Positions 41,301-53,551 of a stretch of DNA of 64,000 nucleotides are shown piece by piece (the first letter of the stretch is position 1; every line of letters starts with the position of its first letter). Source of the stretch: Zonotrichia leucophrys gambelii (taxonomy: Eukaryota; Chordata; Aves; Passeriformes; Passerellidae). Location of the stretch: positions 6,841,038 to 6,905,037 of the forward strand of contig NC_088173.1 in NCBI RefSeq assembly GCF_028769735.1, in the 5' to 3' direction. A program made the translations under genes and the position numbers. The notes under the pieces were generated by a model. That model was not told the origin of the DNA, made no database searches, and was given only the letters and a program-made list of their open reading frames with translations.

Positions 41301-44300
41301 GAGAAGTATACTTCCTATTGTCAAAGGTGTCTGATACACAAGTCACCCAAAACATTTTTTGGAGAAAAGGTTTAAAATCCAATGGATTATGCAACATAAG
41401 ACAGGAAAGTGTTGCATGAAAATGCAAGCTGTGCTGCTAGAGGTTTTTGCAAAGCAATCACTGGTTTTAAAAGCTATTTCACAAGAGTATTTAAAAGAGC
41501 CGTTAACCCAACTTCTCATTCACATGTAGGAGTTCCATAAAAATTCATTTTAGAATATAAAGCAAATGCCTCCCCAGCCACTTCAAAGAGATTGTATCCC
41601 TTGTTGTTTCAATATATTAAGATGCTGAGCATACTATTTTATGTAAAGTTTTAATATGACTAATAAGGTTGAATTTGTGTGTTAAATAATCAGTCCTTAA
41701 AATAAGTGAGGGAAGAGAAAAACTAAGGCATTATGTTTTTCTTCCTCTGAATTTATAGTTATAGCTCTGCTATTACCCTCTAAGCATTTTTATGGTGCAT
41801 TTGCATGTTTAATAAGTATTGCAGTCCAAATAAAGGTTTTAATAGACAACAAGAGTAAAAAAAGTTCTTACATTTCATCAAGCCAGGAACAGAAATATGT
41901 CAAATATATTTGAAGCTAACTACATTAGTAAATTGCATTCATTTAGGACCTTTCACAATAAAGTAAGTAGACTGAAAAGCCATTTAATAAATTCAGTCAT
42001 CATGGTTAACAGAAATCTTTTCTCTCTGCTTTCAGGAGACATCACTGCTATTTCATATCATCACTATTTTTGCCAGTGAACTCTTGTGATTGTACTGCCC
42101 TGATTTGCAATATTTCCTTCCATCCCAGAGGCACTACTGAACATATAAATGACTGCTTTTTGTGCAAAGATCACACAAGTTACATAGGGTAAAGAATCTG
42201 AGTTAAATATAATCAAATATCAACACTGTGCTATAAAATTACAGCCTGAATTATTTTTGCCTGCTTGTAGTCAAGAGATTTAAACAAGCATTTCCAATAA
42301 TCTCATTTTAACATTTTAGACTGACACTTTACAATAGCTATAGTTGACTCAATTAAATGTTTGGGTACCAGAATGAGGAAGGAAGGGAACTTTATTTGAA
42401 TTGATTGACTTTTTCAGCTGCTCTCTGAAATACATCCATAGCATGCTCACTATCCTTGTCTACTCAAAAGACACTATTTTGACTGTAAAATGAGATTTCA
42501 GCTTCAACATCAGAAAAGAGATGGGAACATAGGAATGTCGAATTATTGGCATTAGCTATCTTTCCTTTTCCTTGAAAATTATTTACCTCAAAAAGGAAGA
42601 AAGAGGCTTCTAATCAAACATTTCAATTGAGTAGAACCCAGAACTTTGATAGACACTGACTTTCTAACTGATAACACTGTTTTTTCAAATATGTTTGAGA
42701 CAGCTCTGACACAAGGACTGCTATGCAGAAGGGTATGGGTGAAGTATACCAAATAAGTTTTACAAGGAAAGCTTATTCTTTCTTTATGCAAAAATGTATC
42801 TTTTTCTTTAAGATTTTGGAAAACAAGATCACTTTTTCCCCTTGAAATTTTATTTTCAGCTTTCAAAAGAACCTGAAAAGACACTTAGAATATTTTGAGT
42901 CTTTATGCTTAGTTGCAATTAAAACCTCCACCAAACTGGACCGTGCCTTCAGTGCTTAACATTCAACTGTGATGACCAGTCTGAGCTCACTCTCATCAGG
43001 GATACTTGCTTGGGCATCTTTAAAGAAAATGGATAGAAATCTCCTCCTATCTTATGTCTCAGCTGAACTTACTCTCCATTCCAAATGAACATCCTTTTTA
43101 CATGGACACTCAATAAACATTTCAAGCTTCTAGACTGATCTCTTGTTTCACTATTGCACAGGAATCCGTACAACTGGCATTGTAGTCTTTGTGCTGAGGC
43201 GTAGTGGTGGAAATCTCTGCAGTGTGTATGCCTGGAAGATACTGCTCCTCAGAAATAATGTGCCTATGGCAGCAACAGGAGGACACACAAAGTTAATTCC
43301 CCCTATTATCCACTGGAAAAAGACATTTGAAATGAACAGATTTTAAAATGAACAGATAGAGAGTACATCAGCAAATTGCTCATCTCTCCAATTCGTGCTA
43401 TTGAAAGAGCACTTGGGGACTGATTTGTGATAATCTGGTGATTCACTGGAAAGAGCTGAAGGAACAATGCCCCCCCTGTGGACAATGATAAGCAAGAATG
43501 AGATTTCTTATTACTGCCGATGTACCTGCTGAAATTACTGCTCAAGTACTTTTTGCTATTGCTGTTTTTCCTTCTGTTGTAATTAAACAACACCAGAACA
43601 CTGCCTTCTGATGTGTTTCAATTAAACCAAAGTCAACTTCTCCACGAAATTCTATCCAAGAGGTTTACAAGGGGAACAATATACTAAGTTTAACACTCTT
43701 TCAAAAGTTTTAAGCACTTTCACTATTTAGTGGGGTCTTTATGTCAGAGAATTGCTTTTCCAAATACTCATGAGAGTCCAGATGATTTTGTTTTTTCTGA
43801 GGTCACATCCTCATTATTAATTTAACTGCAGTAGGATTGCTGGCTCATCCTAGAGGTACCTAGAATGCAAAGGTGCCAGCGTGTGACCTGAGAGTTTATC
43901 ATACAACAACTCAGATAAAATTCATTTTCTTTCAGTAGCTGATTTGATGGAAGGAAAACAAGAGTGGAAACACACTCCATGATCTGATCCAAAACTTCAT
44001 CCAGATTCGCAGATGAGATAGTAAATGTAATTTGAATGCCAGTATCAGGTTTATTAACCAGTAGCTAAGCAACATTTTCTGCATACATAAATTGGATTTG
44101 TCTATGACTTTAGTCTTCAGCCAAGAGCCCAGTCCCTTCATGGATCAGCAACTGAGACCTCACTCCTGCAGAGCTAAGACCTACTCATATCAATCACAAG
44201 TCGTGGGGAATAGAGCCTTCACCCTGCTCCTGGACACTGAAGTACTTGCCGCATTAGACGGAGGTGACTATTGCTTAAAAGGACTGGGATTAAATTACTG

Positions 44301-45400
44301 CTGTGGGATATGTAGAGCATATTCCCCTGGAAACTTTTCTCCTAATCACACAAGATATGTCTTTATTGCTAAATAAAGCCAGGTAGGCAAGTGTCCACAT
44401 GTTTAAGGACACTCTAACATAGCAAGTTGAGATGGTCAAGTTGAGATGGTATGGTCCAAAACAGAGACAGGCAGGAAGCTATCAGTTCAGTAATTCAGAT
44501 AGTCAGGACATCAGTATTTGATCTCATTTTCTGTGCCTCTTGTTAACAAAATAGAGGCATGATACAAATGCTAAGTAACCCCCTGCACAAAAACATGGCT
44601 CAAGTCACAGCCCTCAAGCATCTGCCTTTCTGCACCTCTTCTGTCAATGGCACAGGGCTCCCTCTTTCCCCAGACTGCCCAGAGATGCAGTGGCTTAGGA
44701 CATGGATCTAATGCTTTGTCCATACCACTTGGAAATGTTCCAGTCCTAGGGGAGAAGAGGAAGAAAACAGCAAAAGGAGGTGATAACAGATGTCAATAAA
44801 TATAAAGGCAGAGAAGCTATGTCCATCTCATGTCCAGTTCTACTGACACAGCTGTTTCTTTATAATCTGTATCTATCTACCTAAGTGCACACGTTTTTAT
44901 ATGAAAGTAAAAGGCAGTTTCATATTACAGATTAAGGAAACTAATCCCCAGCTGAAATCAAGTGGTCCCAACATTCTCCTTATACTATTTCCTTAACATT
45001 TGCCTCACTTGCAATGAACCAGTTTCAAACCCTAAACTACACAACAGTACCTTACTTTTTTCAGCTCAGTTTCCTGAATAAATTAACCATTGAACAGGAC
45101 CCCATCATTGTAAGGCTGCACTGGAATCCAGAAAGGAAGCTGCTTGACTGGGAGGCAGAAAGAGGAGGAGAACTGGCCTTCATGTCAGCCATTAACTATC
45201 TGACAGGCTCAGCTGTACTTGCAAACATACTGCCAGCCAAGAAGATTTTTATTTAGCAGAGATTTGTTGGACCTAACAATATCTACTCTTGCATACATAT
45301 ATTTTGACAAAGAAAGATTTATTCCTTAAGACCTGAAAATACAATTAATGAATAGACTTAGATACATGTGTGTGACAGCATATGCCACAGCACATGCCAT
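35300..45400. other. Intergenic AT-rich stretch
   Basis: No gene is recognised. It holds the compound microsatellite at 40850-40879 and A-runs near 40345-40360 and 40800. Nothing else stands out by eye. Confidence 0.65.
40850..40879. repeat. Compound (CT)n(CA)n microsatellite
   Basis: A run of CT units passes directly into CA units, with A-rich sequence to its left (40800-40840). Confidence 0.93.
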
Positions 45401-45830
45401 AGTTGAGATGGCCACGATACACAGAATATCACCATAAAATTTCAGAAGGCTTTAAGCATTCACCCAAACAGAGTAACACCAAACCACAGAAGAAGGCTTC
45501 AGCCACCTGCCCATACAGAGCAACATCACATCTCTTCAAAAGGCATCATGCATCTGCCCTTCTTGTTCTTTTGCCCAAACTTTATCCCCCTCATGTTCAC
45601 ACATTGCACTGTGTGCCCTCTGTTCCCTTTGGTGATGGGTCAGTGCCCCTGGGCACTCCATGGCTCATTGCAGTCAGTGCTGCTCACCTGCCGCTCACAG
45701 CTGCACCCACTGGGGATGAGGCTCAGCCACAGCCCCATCCCAATTACCACAAACTGTGTCCCTATAGATGGGTCAATTTGAAACTGGAACACTTTCTGCT
45801 TTTTAGGATGTGATGTCTATCCAGTCTTGC
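45400..45830 (+). other. GC-richer block with a 136-codon open frame
   Basis: The plus strand is open at 45403-45813. The translation is rich in H, P and S with no domain or family I recognise, and a second frame is also open. This is more likely an old retroelement piece or chance than a gene. Confidence 0.3.
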
Positions 45831-46392
45831 CTTGAATCTCATGTCAAAAGTAAGATCCCAGCATATACCTGCTGCTTCCTTTTCAGTGAAGGAGCCATAA
45901 GTACATAAACAGCAAGAAACCTCTGTCATCTGAAACTTTTGCTTATCCTTTTAGAACACTCCTTTCTGGACAAATTGAGAGTTAATCACTTCTATGGGCT
46001 GAATCTCTCAGAAGATCATTGCATTATTAATAGCTGATTCAATTTAGCTAGTTAGACAGAGAATTGTTTCTGAAGTTAGATTGGATTTCAAGTACCTTTT
46101 TTGGATTTATGTTATTTTTATCCACTAATTGTTTCCTGTGCATGGATTGCCACACAGCTATAATTCCTATGTAATACTAAAATGAATAGCTGCTAGGCAA
46201 TGCTAATCCTTTCTACCATCATGCCAGACATTTTAATGCCCTCCCCCCGCCCCAGTTTGAATCTTTCCCTAAAAATGCTTTTTAACTTCATCTTAAAATT
46301 GCATTGTTACATTTTTATAGTCATGCCTTCCCACTTCCCCCACCTCCCACCAGAGATTCTTCTGCTGCTAATTTTTCATTGAGCTCTAACAT

Positions 46393-46590
46393 ATCATAGA
46401 ACCCAAAAACTTGTCGGGTTGGGAGGGACCTTAAAGATCACCTAGTTCCAGCCCCTTTGCTATGGGGAGAGGTTGGAACTGGTCTTCCTCCAGACCAGGT
46501 TGCTCACAGCTCCGTCCAAACTGGCCCTGATCAACTCCAGGGAGGGGCATCCACAACTTCTCTGGTAGTAGTGCAAGGCAGCTTCACTGC
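46393..46590 (-). mobile_element. CR1 LINE 3' end fragment
   Basis: Read on the plus strand it begins with CATAGAA, then GGGTTGGGAGGGACCTTAAA, then GATCACCTAGTTCCAGCCCC and later GGCATCCACAACTTCTCTGG. This is the reverse complement of the CR1 3' region. About 200 bases are retained. Confidence 0.88.
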
Positions 46591-47779
46591 CAAGACGTAT
46601 GAGGTACACTCAGCCATTCTGATTTAGGAAAGCAGCCAGCACGAGGGCTGCCCTCTACCAACATGACTTTTTAACAACGAAATCTGTTCTAAGAAGAAAG
46701 TTTTCAAAGTAAAAATAATGCCTCGGCACCAAATCCCTTTCAAAAGGCAAAGACAGTGGCAATATATTACTCTGTACCTTTTTCTAAGATCAAGAATAAA
46801 TACAGTATATCCTTCAGCTACTTCTTTCTAGATACTATATTTATATTTATTTTCTGAAACTGAACAATACACAGCAACATTCTGCAATGAAGCACCAGTG
46901 ATACTGTGCTGTGTTCACTTAAAAAACACGGTAAGTTTTGTGTCACCAGCAGATATATGGCTTCTCCTCTGAGGCTCTTTTTGACTGAGAAATTTCTTCA
47001 ATGGTCATAACCTCACATACACATATAATAAAATACTTGCACAAAGGATTTTAGTTAACATTTACAACATCTTAAGAAACGAAGAATGGTAATGATTTTT
47101 CTTCTTGCTACTTATTTCATTAAAAAATTACTCTAGGTGTTAAAACGGAAAGCAGTGGATATGGAGATTCCAAGAAAGAGTCATAGCAAAATATCCCCAG
47201 ATATAGGGAAGGGACATGACATTAGCAGCCATATTTTTTGTTGGAAAAGTGAGGAAAAAAGACAATAAAGCAGTCTGAGTGCTCACAACACATGAGACTT
47301 CAAGCCTCAATACATTGAGCCTCCGTTGAAAGACTGAGATTTGCTTTGGAAGAAATAAAAAGAAGCCATGCATGAAAAGCAGCCTGGGTCTTGGAATCCA
47401 GCAAGTAATGAGGGTCATCTTGCATATTTTATAATCCATATCCAAAGACAAATAATAACACTTTGAACACATATGTTGCTTTCAGTCTTATTAAATTACA
47501 ACAAGTTACTTTCTCATCAATCAATTAAATAGGCAGGACTAGAACTTGACTGTAAATTCCTGCGTTGGTCTGCAATAAATCAAGCCTACAGCTGAATGAG
47601 TGTTTAATTATGTGTTCACAAGCGGTAGTGTATAAAGGAATTTACCTATCAGATCATATTTTTTACTTCTTATTTGAAGAATTTTTTTCTCATTAACCAC
47701 TGACTAGCCACAGTGAATCTTCTTTTCAGCCCAGCGTCAGGACAGAATCTCACCTAGGAAGATCCTTAGGGGAAGCTGT

Positions 47780-48162
47780 ATGGGGGACAGCTGAGGTCAC
47801 TTGGTCTGTCCATCCTGGAGAAGAGACTGGGAGGGGACTTCAGCGCAGTCTTCACCTTCCTTGTGAGGGGAAGAGGAGGGGCAGACACTGATCTCTTCTT
47901 TCTCCTCACCAGTGACATGAGGGAACAGCATGGAGCCGAGTCAGGGGAGATTTAGGGTAGATAAAAGGAAAAGGTTTTTCAAGAGTGGCTGGGGACTGGA
48001 ACAGGCCCCCCAGGGAAGCAGCCACAGCAGCAGCTTGACAGAGTTCAAAAAGTGTTTGGGCAACACTGTCAGGCACTTGGTATGACTTGGGGATGGGCTG
48101 GGAAGGGGCAGGAGATGGACTCGACTTCTTCTTCTAATTCAGAATATTCTGTGATTCTATGT
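47780..48162 (+). mobile_element. CR1 LINE 3' part (left end approximate)
   Basis: This is the sense 3' part of CR1, with TCCTGGAGAAGAGACTGGGA, GGGTAGATAAAAGGAAAAGG, GGAGATGGACTCGAC and a terminal ATTCTGTGATTCTATG. It is diverged and covers roughly the end of the reverse-transcriptase frame and the 3' UTR. The left edge fades out near 47730-47800. Confidence 0.82.
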
Positions 48163-51100
48163 GTCCATTGACTCAACTAATTGTCAGCTTGAGGAAAGGA
48201 CTCCATACCTTGCAGAAAGAGGATTTATTTTCAATCTGAATGTGTACACTTCTGGCTTTGTTAATCTTGAATTTGCTGTATTTGGCCCATGCTTGTGAAG
48301 TGAGTACAAAATTGAGGAAAGCTTTATATCAAGATACAAGTAGCAAACCTATTTTTAGACAATAGACTGAGTAAAAAAACCATGAAGAGTAAGAGCTTTT
48401 TTCATCTATTGTAACAAGAAAAGCCACAGAATAGGATGCCTTCCAGTGCACTCAAGAGCAAAAGGAACAGAAAAGTATAAATTTTCCAGAATGGATTGTG
48501 TGCCCAAAAGGTGTCATGACATCCATTTTTAGTAAACTTAGTAAATAGCTGGACCATAACCAAACCACAGTGGTTCACAATCTTTCTACATTATTTATTG
48601 AAAAGCATCAACCACCTGGGGTTTTTTGGTTGCTTTTAGGAATATTTAGCCTAATGGGTGATCACGTGTAGTCAGTCTGCACTTCCTTGTTAATGCAAAC
48701 AGTTGAGTGCACTGGGCTTTTTAAGGCTATCAGGCTGTTGGTAGATGTATCTCAGACTCCTAATGCAAGTCATTACTGCCCCAGAGGGAGAGTTTCAGAG
48801 ACAGACTTCATATTTTGTAAGGACAAAGCTATTTGGGAAGTCAACCCTAAGATCCATAATCATAATTTCTCTCCTACTGATATCCTAAGAAATAGACTGT
48901 TAAGAACTATTCTCCCATCTTCTCTATTTGGTCTTTTCAGTATATTGTTTTCTTGAGAAGAAGCCAGGAAATCCACATTTCCAGAGTGTCTTGGTGCCCA
49001 AAAGATGATATACAATCATTGTCATCAGTTAGTGACCCACTATGATGAGTAAGTCATGAGAGGAAAAGTTGTTTCTAACAACTTTTAATCAAAACTTATA
49101 ATGCTTAAAAAATGAGAGCTACATTAGATAGAATGCAAAGAATTCATCGTCTTTGACCCCAGCTTATGCATAAAGTATTTTAAATGGTAAGCCATCATAA
49201 GTTTTGTCCTGATCTTAAACTTTCTTCTGTTACTAAAACATGCCTTTCAATGGGCAGATAATCACAACATTAGAAACCTGAATTCTTTTTCTTCCACCAT
49301 TCCAGCCAAGGCTGGTGATGACTCACAGAATTTTATTTCTCAGAAATAGCAGGTCTTTACCAGGTTTGGCTGGTCTCAGATGCTGTTATGTGTGCAGAGA
49401 ACAGATCACCCTATTACAGTGCCCTTCAAAATCAGTGGAATATTCTTTAATAAATTTGCATAAGGGCACAAGCTCAAATCCTAAAGTAAAAAATAATGTA
49501 TCAATTTTAATTCATGATGCCAAAATCTTTATCTCACATAACTTCTGCTAATATATATGAACATTTGGAATCCATAGAGGTTCCTACTGGAAAACCTAAT
49601 TTAACCAGAGATCCAAGAACTGCCACTAAAACTGTACCTTAACATTTTTTTGAAGATCAGTGAAAGCATGCTCTTTTAATCAACCTGTAGCTTGCCCCAT
49701 GAAAACCATATCCACACTCATAGAAGGTGATCTGAGAGCAGTAAAATTGCACATACAGTGCAACTTTTAGGGTGCCATGGAAGAATTACAGATGAATTTG
49801 AAAGATTAATTTCAGGCTCTTTTCTGAGCAATTAAGACTCTTGGTGTGGGAGGAGAATGGTCAGATCCAGGAAAAGCATGAGATTTCCAAGAGGCATGAA
49901 GGACATAGATGTTTCCATCTCATACACCTGTAATCCTGGTGCAACCATCTGAGCATGTAGTAAATGAGACACTATTGGCTATTTTCATCAATATTTTCAC
50001 CAAATGTCAATTCTTGCCAGACTATATCAGTTTTGCATTTTTTACTGCTGAGAGCCAGATGATGACTGCCCTTCCTACAGTGCAGGATATTCTTGGATGG
50101 AAAAAAAAGTGAGAGAATGCACAAAACCCCCCAGTGTTATTTTTCCCCTCCAGAGAGTGGGGAAAACTGCTGAAATAATCTAATTGTTTTTGTATTATTT
50201 TTTTGGGAGAATGTGGAAGTTCTCCTGTTGAATCTTGACCATTGGCTGCATAGTAATGTATCACTGCTTGTGCAGAAAAAATGTAAGTCATGATCTTTGG
50301 TGTACCAAACATCTATGATTTCAGTTTCTGGGCAGCTTCATATACTCAATTTTCTCATATTCTGCGACATGAATATTTTGATACATGACTATAGGCTAGT
50401 TTAAATTCATAAGCAAGGTATTTATTTACAGAATCCCTACGGAGTCCCCAAGATTTTAATTTACCTCAAATATGTGTCCTTGCCAAGGACATATCAGAAG
50501 CCAGATAAGGTAATTCAGAAATTTTTTACAGCTCCAAGGCTTTGAACTAAGACAAATCAAAGGCAGATTTTAAATTTGAAGGTAATAAGTCCTTAATATC
50601 CCTTTGGTACTTGGCAAAGTTGAGGATTTTTTCTGTGGATTGAGAAAAGACTGCATATATGTCCCAAAATCAAAATGTGTTTTGTATTTTCTTTCATTTA
50701 CAGCAAATTAACTTTTTTTTCCCTTTCAGCATCTTCATAATTTGTCCTGATTCCAGAAGGAAGGTACTAAAATTTAAGGCTACAGAAAATAATGTAGAGC
50801 CAATAGAACTGCACGTGTCCACAGGCTAAGGAACATGCTTAGACATATGTGGAATTCGGCCTTAATTGGTTTCCAGCCCTAGTAAAGGCTTTTTAAGCAA
50901 GGGAAGGTACAGAGTACATCTTAGTTGGAACATTTCATATACAGCAGGAACCAGGGTCATCTTGATCTAGCCATGAATTGAATGTCCTAAGTAATTAACC
51001 AGCTTCTTGATAACACTTATCAATGTAATTATTTATTTTAAATAAGGAGAGAGAGAGAGAAGACTCCTAAATTTAGAGTTATCCTGACATTTCTAATACT

Positions 51101-53420
51101 ACTAAATACATGGCTAATGAGAATGAAACAAAGAAAATTCTGCAGATAGGAATGCAACCACATAAGCAGAAAGAATTAAGTACCTTGGTTGTTGGTGAGG
51201 AATTAATTTATATCATCACATTAGGTCTCACTACCTATTTGTTCCTGCAAATTAAACCAAATGAGTTGTTTAAACTCTGTTTACTTAATGGAGAAAGTCA
51301 CTGCATTTTTAGTGGAAAGAGTGGAGACAAGAGGACAGGTTGACTATGTCTTGCAAAATATATTCTATTTAGGCACCTTTGTACATACACTACGAATGCG
51401 AATGGGAAATAAGAAAAATGCAGGAAATCGAACCCTCTGCCTATAGGAGTCCAGGACAGAAAATTTCTGTCTGTCTATGTAAGACTACACATGAAGAAAG
51501 GAAGCAGCTCTAGTGAATAAAAGGAATAGAAAAATGGTGGATGAGGACTGAGTTTTAAGAACAGCCTTCTAAGCAAAATTTTAACAGGATGCTAAATTAT
51601 TTAGAAGCTGATGAAATTGGTTTAAAAAACATACCTATTTTTTGCATGCCAGCTCAAGTCATAGCTTCCTGAAATCTTCAGTGCCACATCTTCCTTTCTT
51701 TTTCTTCAAACTGGTACAGAAACCTCTGCAAGTTGCAAGGATGTGTGATGCTTTTTGATTCTCTTCTTATTACTATTTTCTCTGCTGCTGGGTTGCGCAA
51801 ATCATCTACTTCCAATATTTTAAACTGCTTCCCCTAGTACAAATAGTAAGAGTCAGAAAATCACTGGAGTAAAAAGTTTATTGACAAAGATAAACATAAG
51901 TGAATAAAGTAATGAAAAAAGACAGAGGTATGTACACTTTAAATACAGAAGAAACCAGCTGCCTGATGAATTTGCTTTCCCACAGCAAAAGCCATTTAGC
52001 TTATGTTTAATATTAATATTAATTATAGAATAATAGAAAATAGTAAAAATAATTAATAGAAACAGATATCACTGGGGCTACTTAAGTAAGAAAAACTAAT
52101 ATGGTTAAGTACTTGAAGCAATATAACATTTAATGATGGATACTTATAGGGAACTTTATGCGTTCCAGGAACTGCACTTACAGCAATTAATCCTTAGGAC
52201 ACCCCAGGGAGGCGACTTTGTAAGAAATAGTATCCTGCTCAGTGTGCAGAAGGGGTTACAAGCACAGAAACAAGCTGTCATTGTAATATGCCCAAGACTA
52301 AATAGCACTTTGATGGGAACAGCAGGGCAAGGACTCCTGAGGTTCTGGGTTTCTGTTCCGCACTCATCTCACAAAAGTGGCAGAACCAGAGTGATGTGGG
52401 AGATAAACAAACACAATTATTTTGTGTGTTTGTGCCTGCATACTCTGCTCCTAAGAGTGGATCTCATACACTGAAGTCCCATAGAAAGACATCTAAAAAA
52501 ATATTGATGCAGTTATCGGGATGGAAATCCATGCTTTCCTTCATTATTTTCAGTGCTATGATTAATAGAAATAAGGGCTGATTTTAAAAAGTTAAAAAAA
52601 TAAATAATATTTGGGTTGTTTTATTTGGAGTTTTATTTGAGAAATAGTAGGGAGAGAAGAGTATTTCTTTGCTGGTGTTTTGAGAATGAAACAAGATCTG
52701 GCATAAGTTGAAATTCTCTCATTTTTCCCTTGGTATCAATGACTCATTTGAACAACAGATAGACAGCAAAAATGAGAGAATGTGAAAAAGGGCAAAACAG
52801 AATATAATCAGAAAGGGAAGGAAAGCTTGCAATTTAAAATTTCTGTGTTATATTTTAAATACTCAGCTTTTTCCCCCAACAGACTCATATAAGCAAGTCT
52901 TCATCTACCTTGCTGAGGTTCACACAATAATTTTATGTGTTCCCATTTACAAGAATTTTATTGAACATAGCAATTATACACTATTATCTTTATTAGCACT
53001 GGGTACAAGTAGTAGACCAACCTGCCATTATAAAGACAACAACAAAATCATTCCTCCTTCAAACAATTTTCACATTCTTTTTAATGGGATGTATAAAATA
53101 TTATAATGAGAACAAGTCTGAATTGCAGTGATTTTCCTGATTAAATGGTGGCATGTACAGAAACTTCAAAGACTATTTTCTTTCTTGTAACTCTTACATT
53201 TAAAATAACCAGATTCTTAAAGCAAGCTTGATAGAGAATTAATATGGACATGGTCATTTTTCATTCAGACAATTAATACATTTTTTTACTTGTTCTAAAA
53301 AAAGTAAAAAAGGAAGAATCTGATATTACATTAGCTGTGTGTCCTGAATAATAAAAATTGAATTATCCTGTCCCGAGTGTCAGTGATAAGTCTGTGGACT
53401 TGAGCTTGCATGCTCAGAAT
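48163..53420. other. Intergenic stretch between CR1 and candidate exon
   Basis: AT-rich non-coding DNA containing the second MIR-like remnant (52150-52350). No other feature is supported. Confidence 0.65.
52150..52350 (+). mobile_element. Second MIR-like SINE remnant
   Basis: The stretch contains TTAATCCTTAGGACACCCCA, then GTTACAAGCACAGAAA, then ATGCCCAAGACTAAATAGCA, in the same order as the MIR consensus (ttaatcct, agaggttaag, cttgcccaaggtcacacagc). It is diverged. It explains the 113-codon open frame across it. Confidence 0.45.
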
Positions 53421-53422
53421 GT

Positions 53423-53551
53423 TTATTGTGATGTTTTCACAGTTCCTGCATAGGAGGGACGTATAGTTTTTCTTAGGTAATATTCTCTGTCAGATATGCT
53501 CAGACATTGTTTTTTGTATTCTGCCATTCCAGCTGGATCCATAATCCCTTC
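53423..53551 (-). other. Candidate terminal coding exon with stop and AATAAA
   Basis: On the minus strand a textbook 3' splice site (gtcctttttgcag) precedes 42 open codons reading EGIMDPAGMAEYKK and then DREYYLRKTIRPSYAG, followed by TAA. The stop lies within a canonical AATAAA signal (53422-53427). The start is in phase 0 and so joins in frame with the candidate exon at 59461-59700. I do not recognise the product. An AATAAA by itself is common in AT-rich DNA, so the call is tentative. Confidence 0.33.

Noticed and set aside
45014..45256. Apparent plus-strand exon (acceptor ttttttcag near 45062, donor CATT|gtaagg)
   Set aside because: The enclosed segment is very short and no neighbouring exon or homology supports it.
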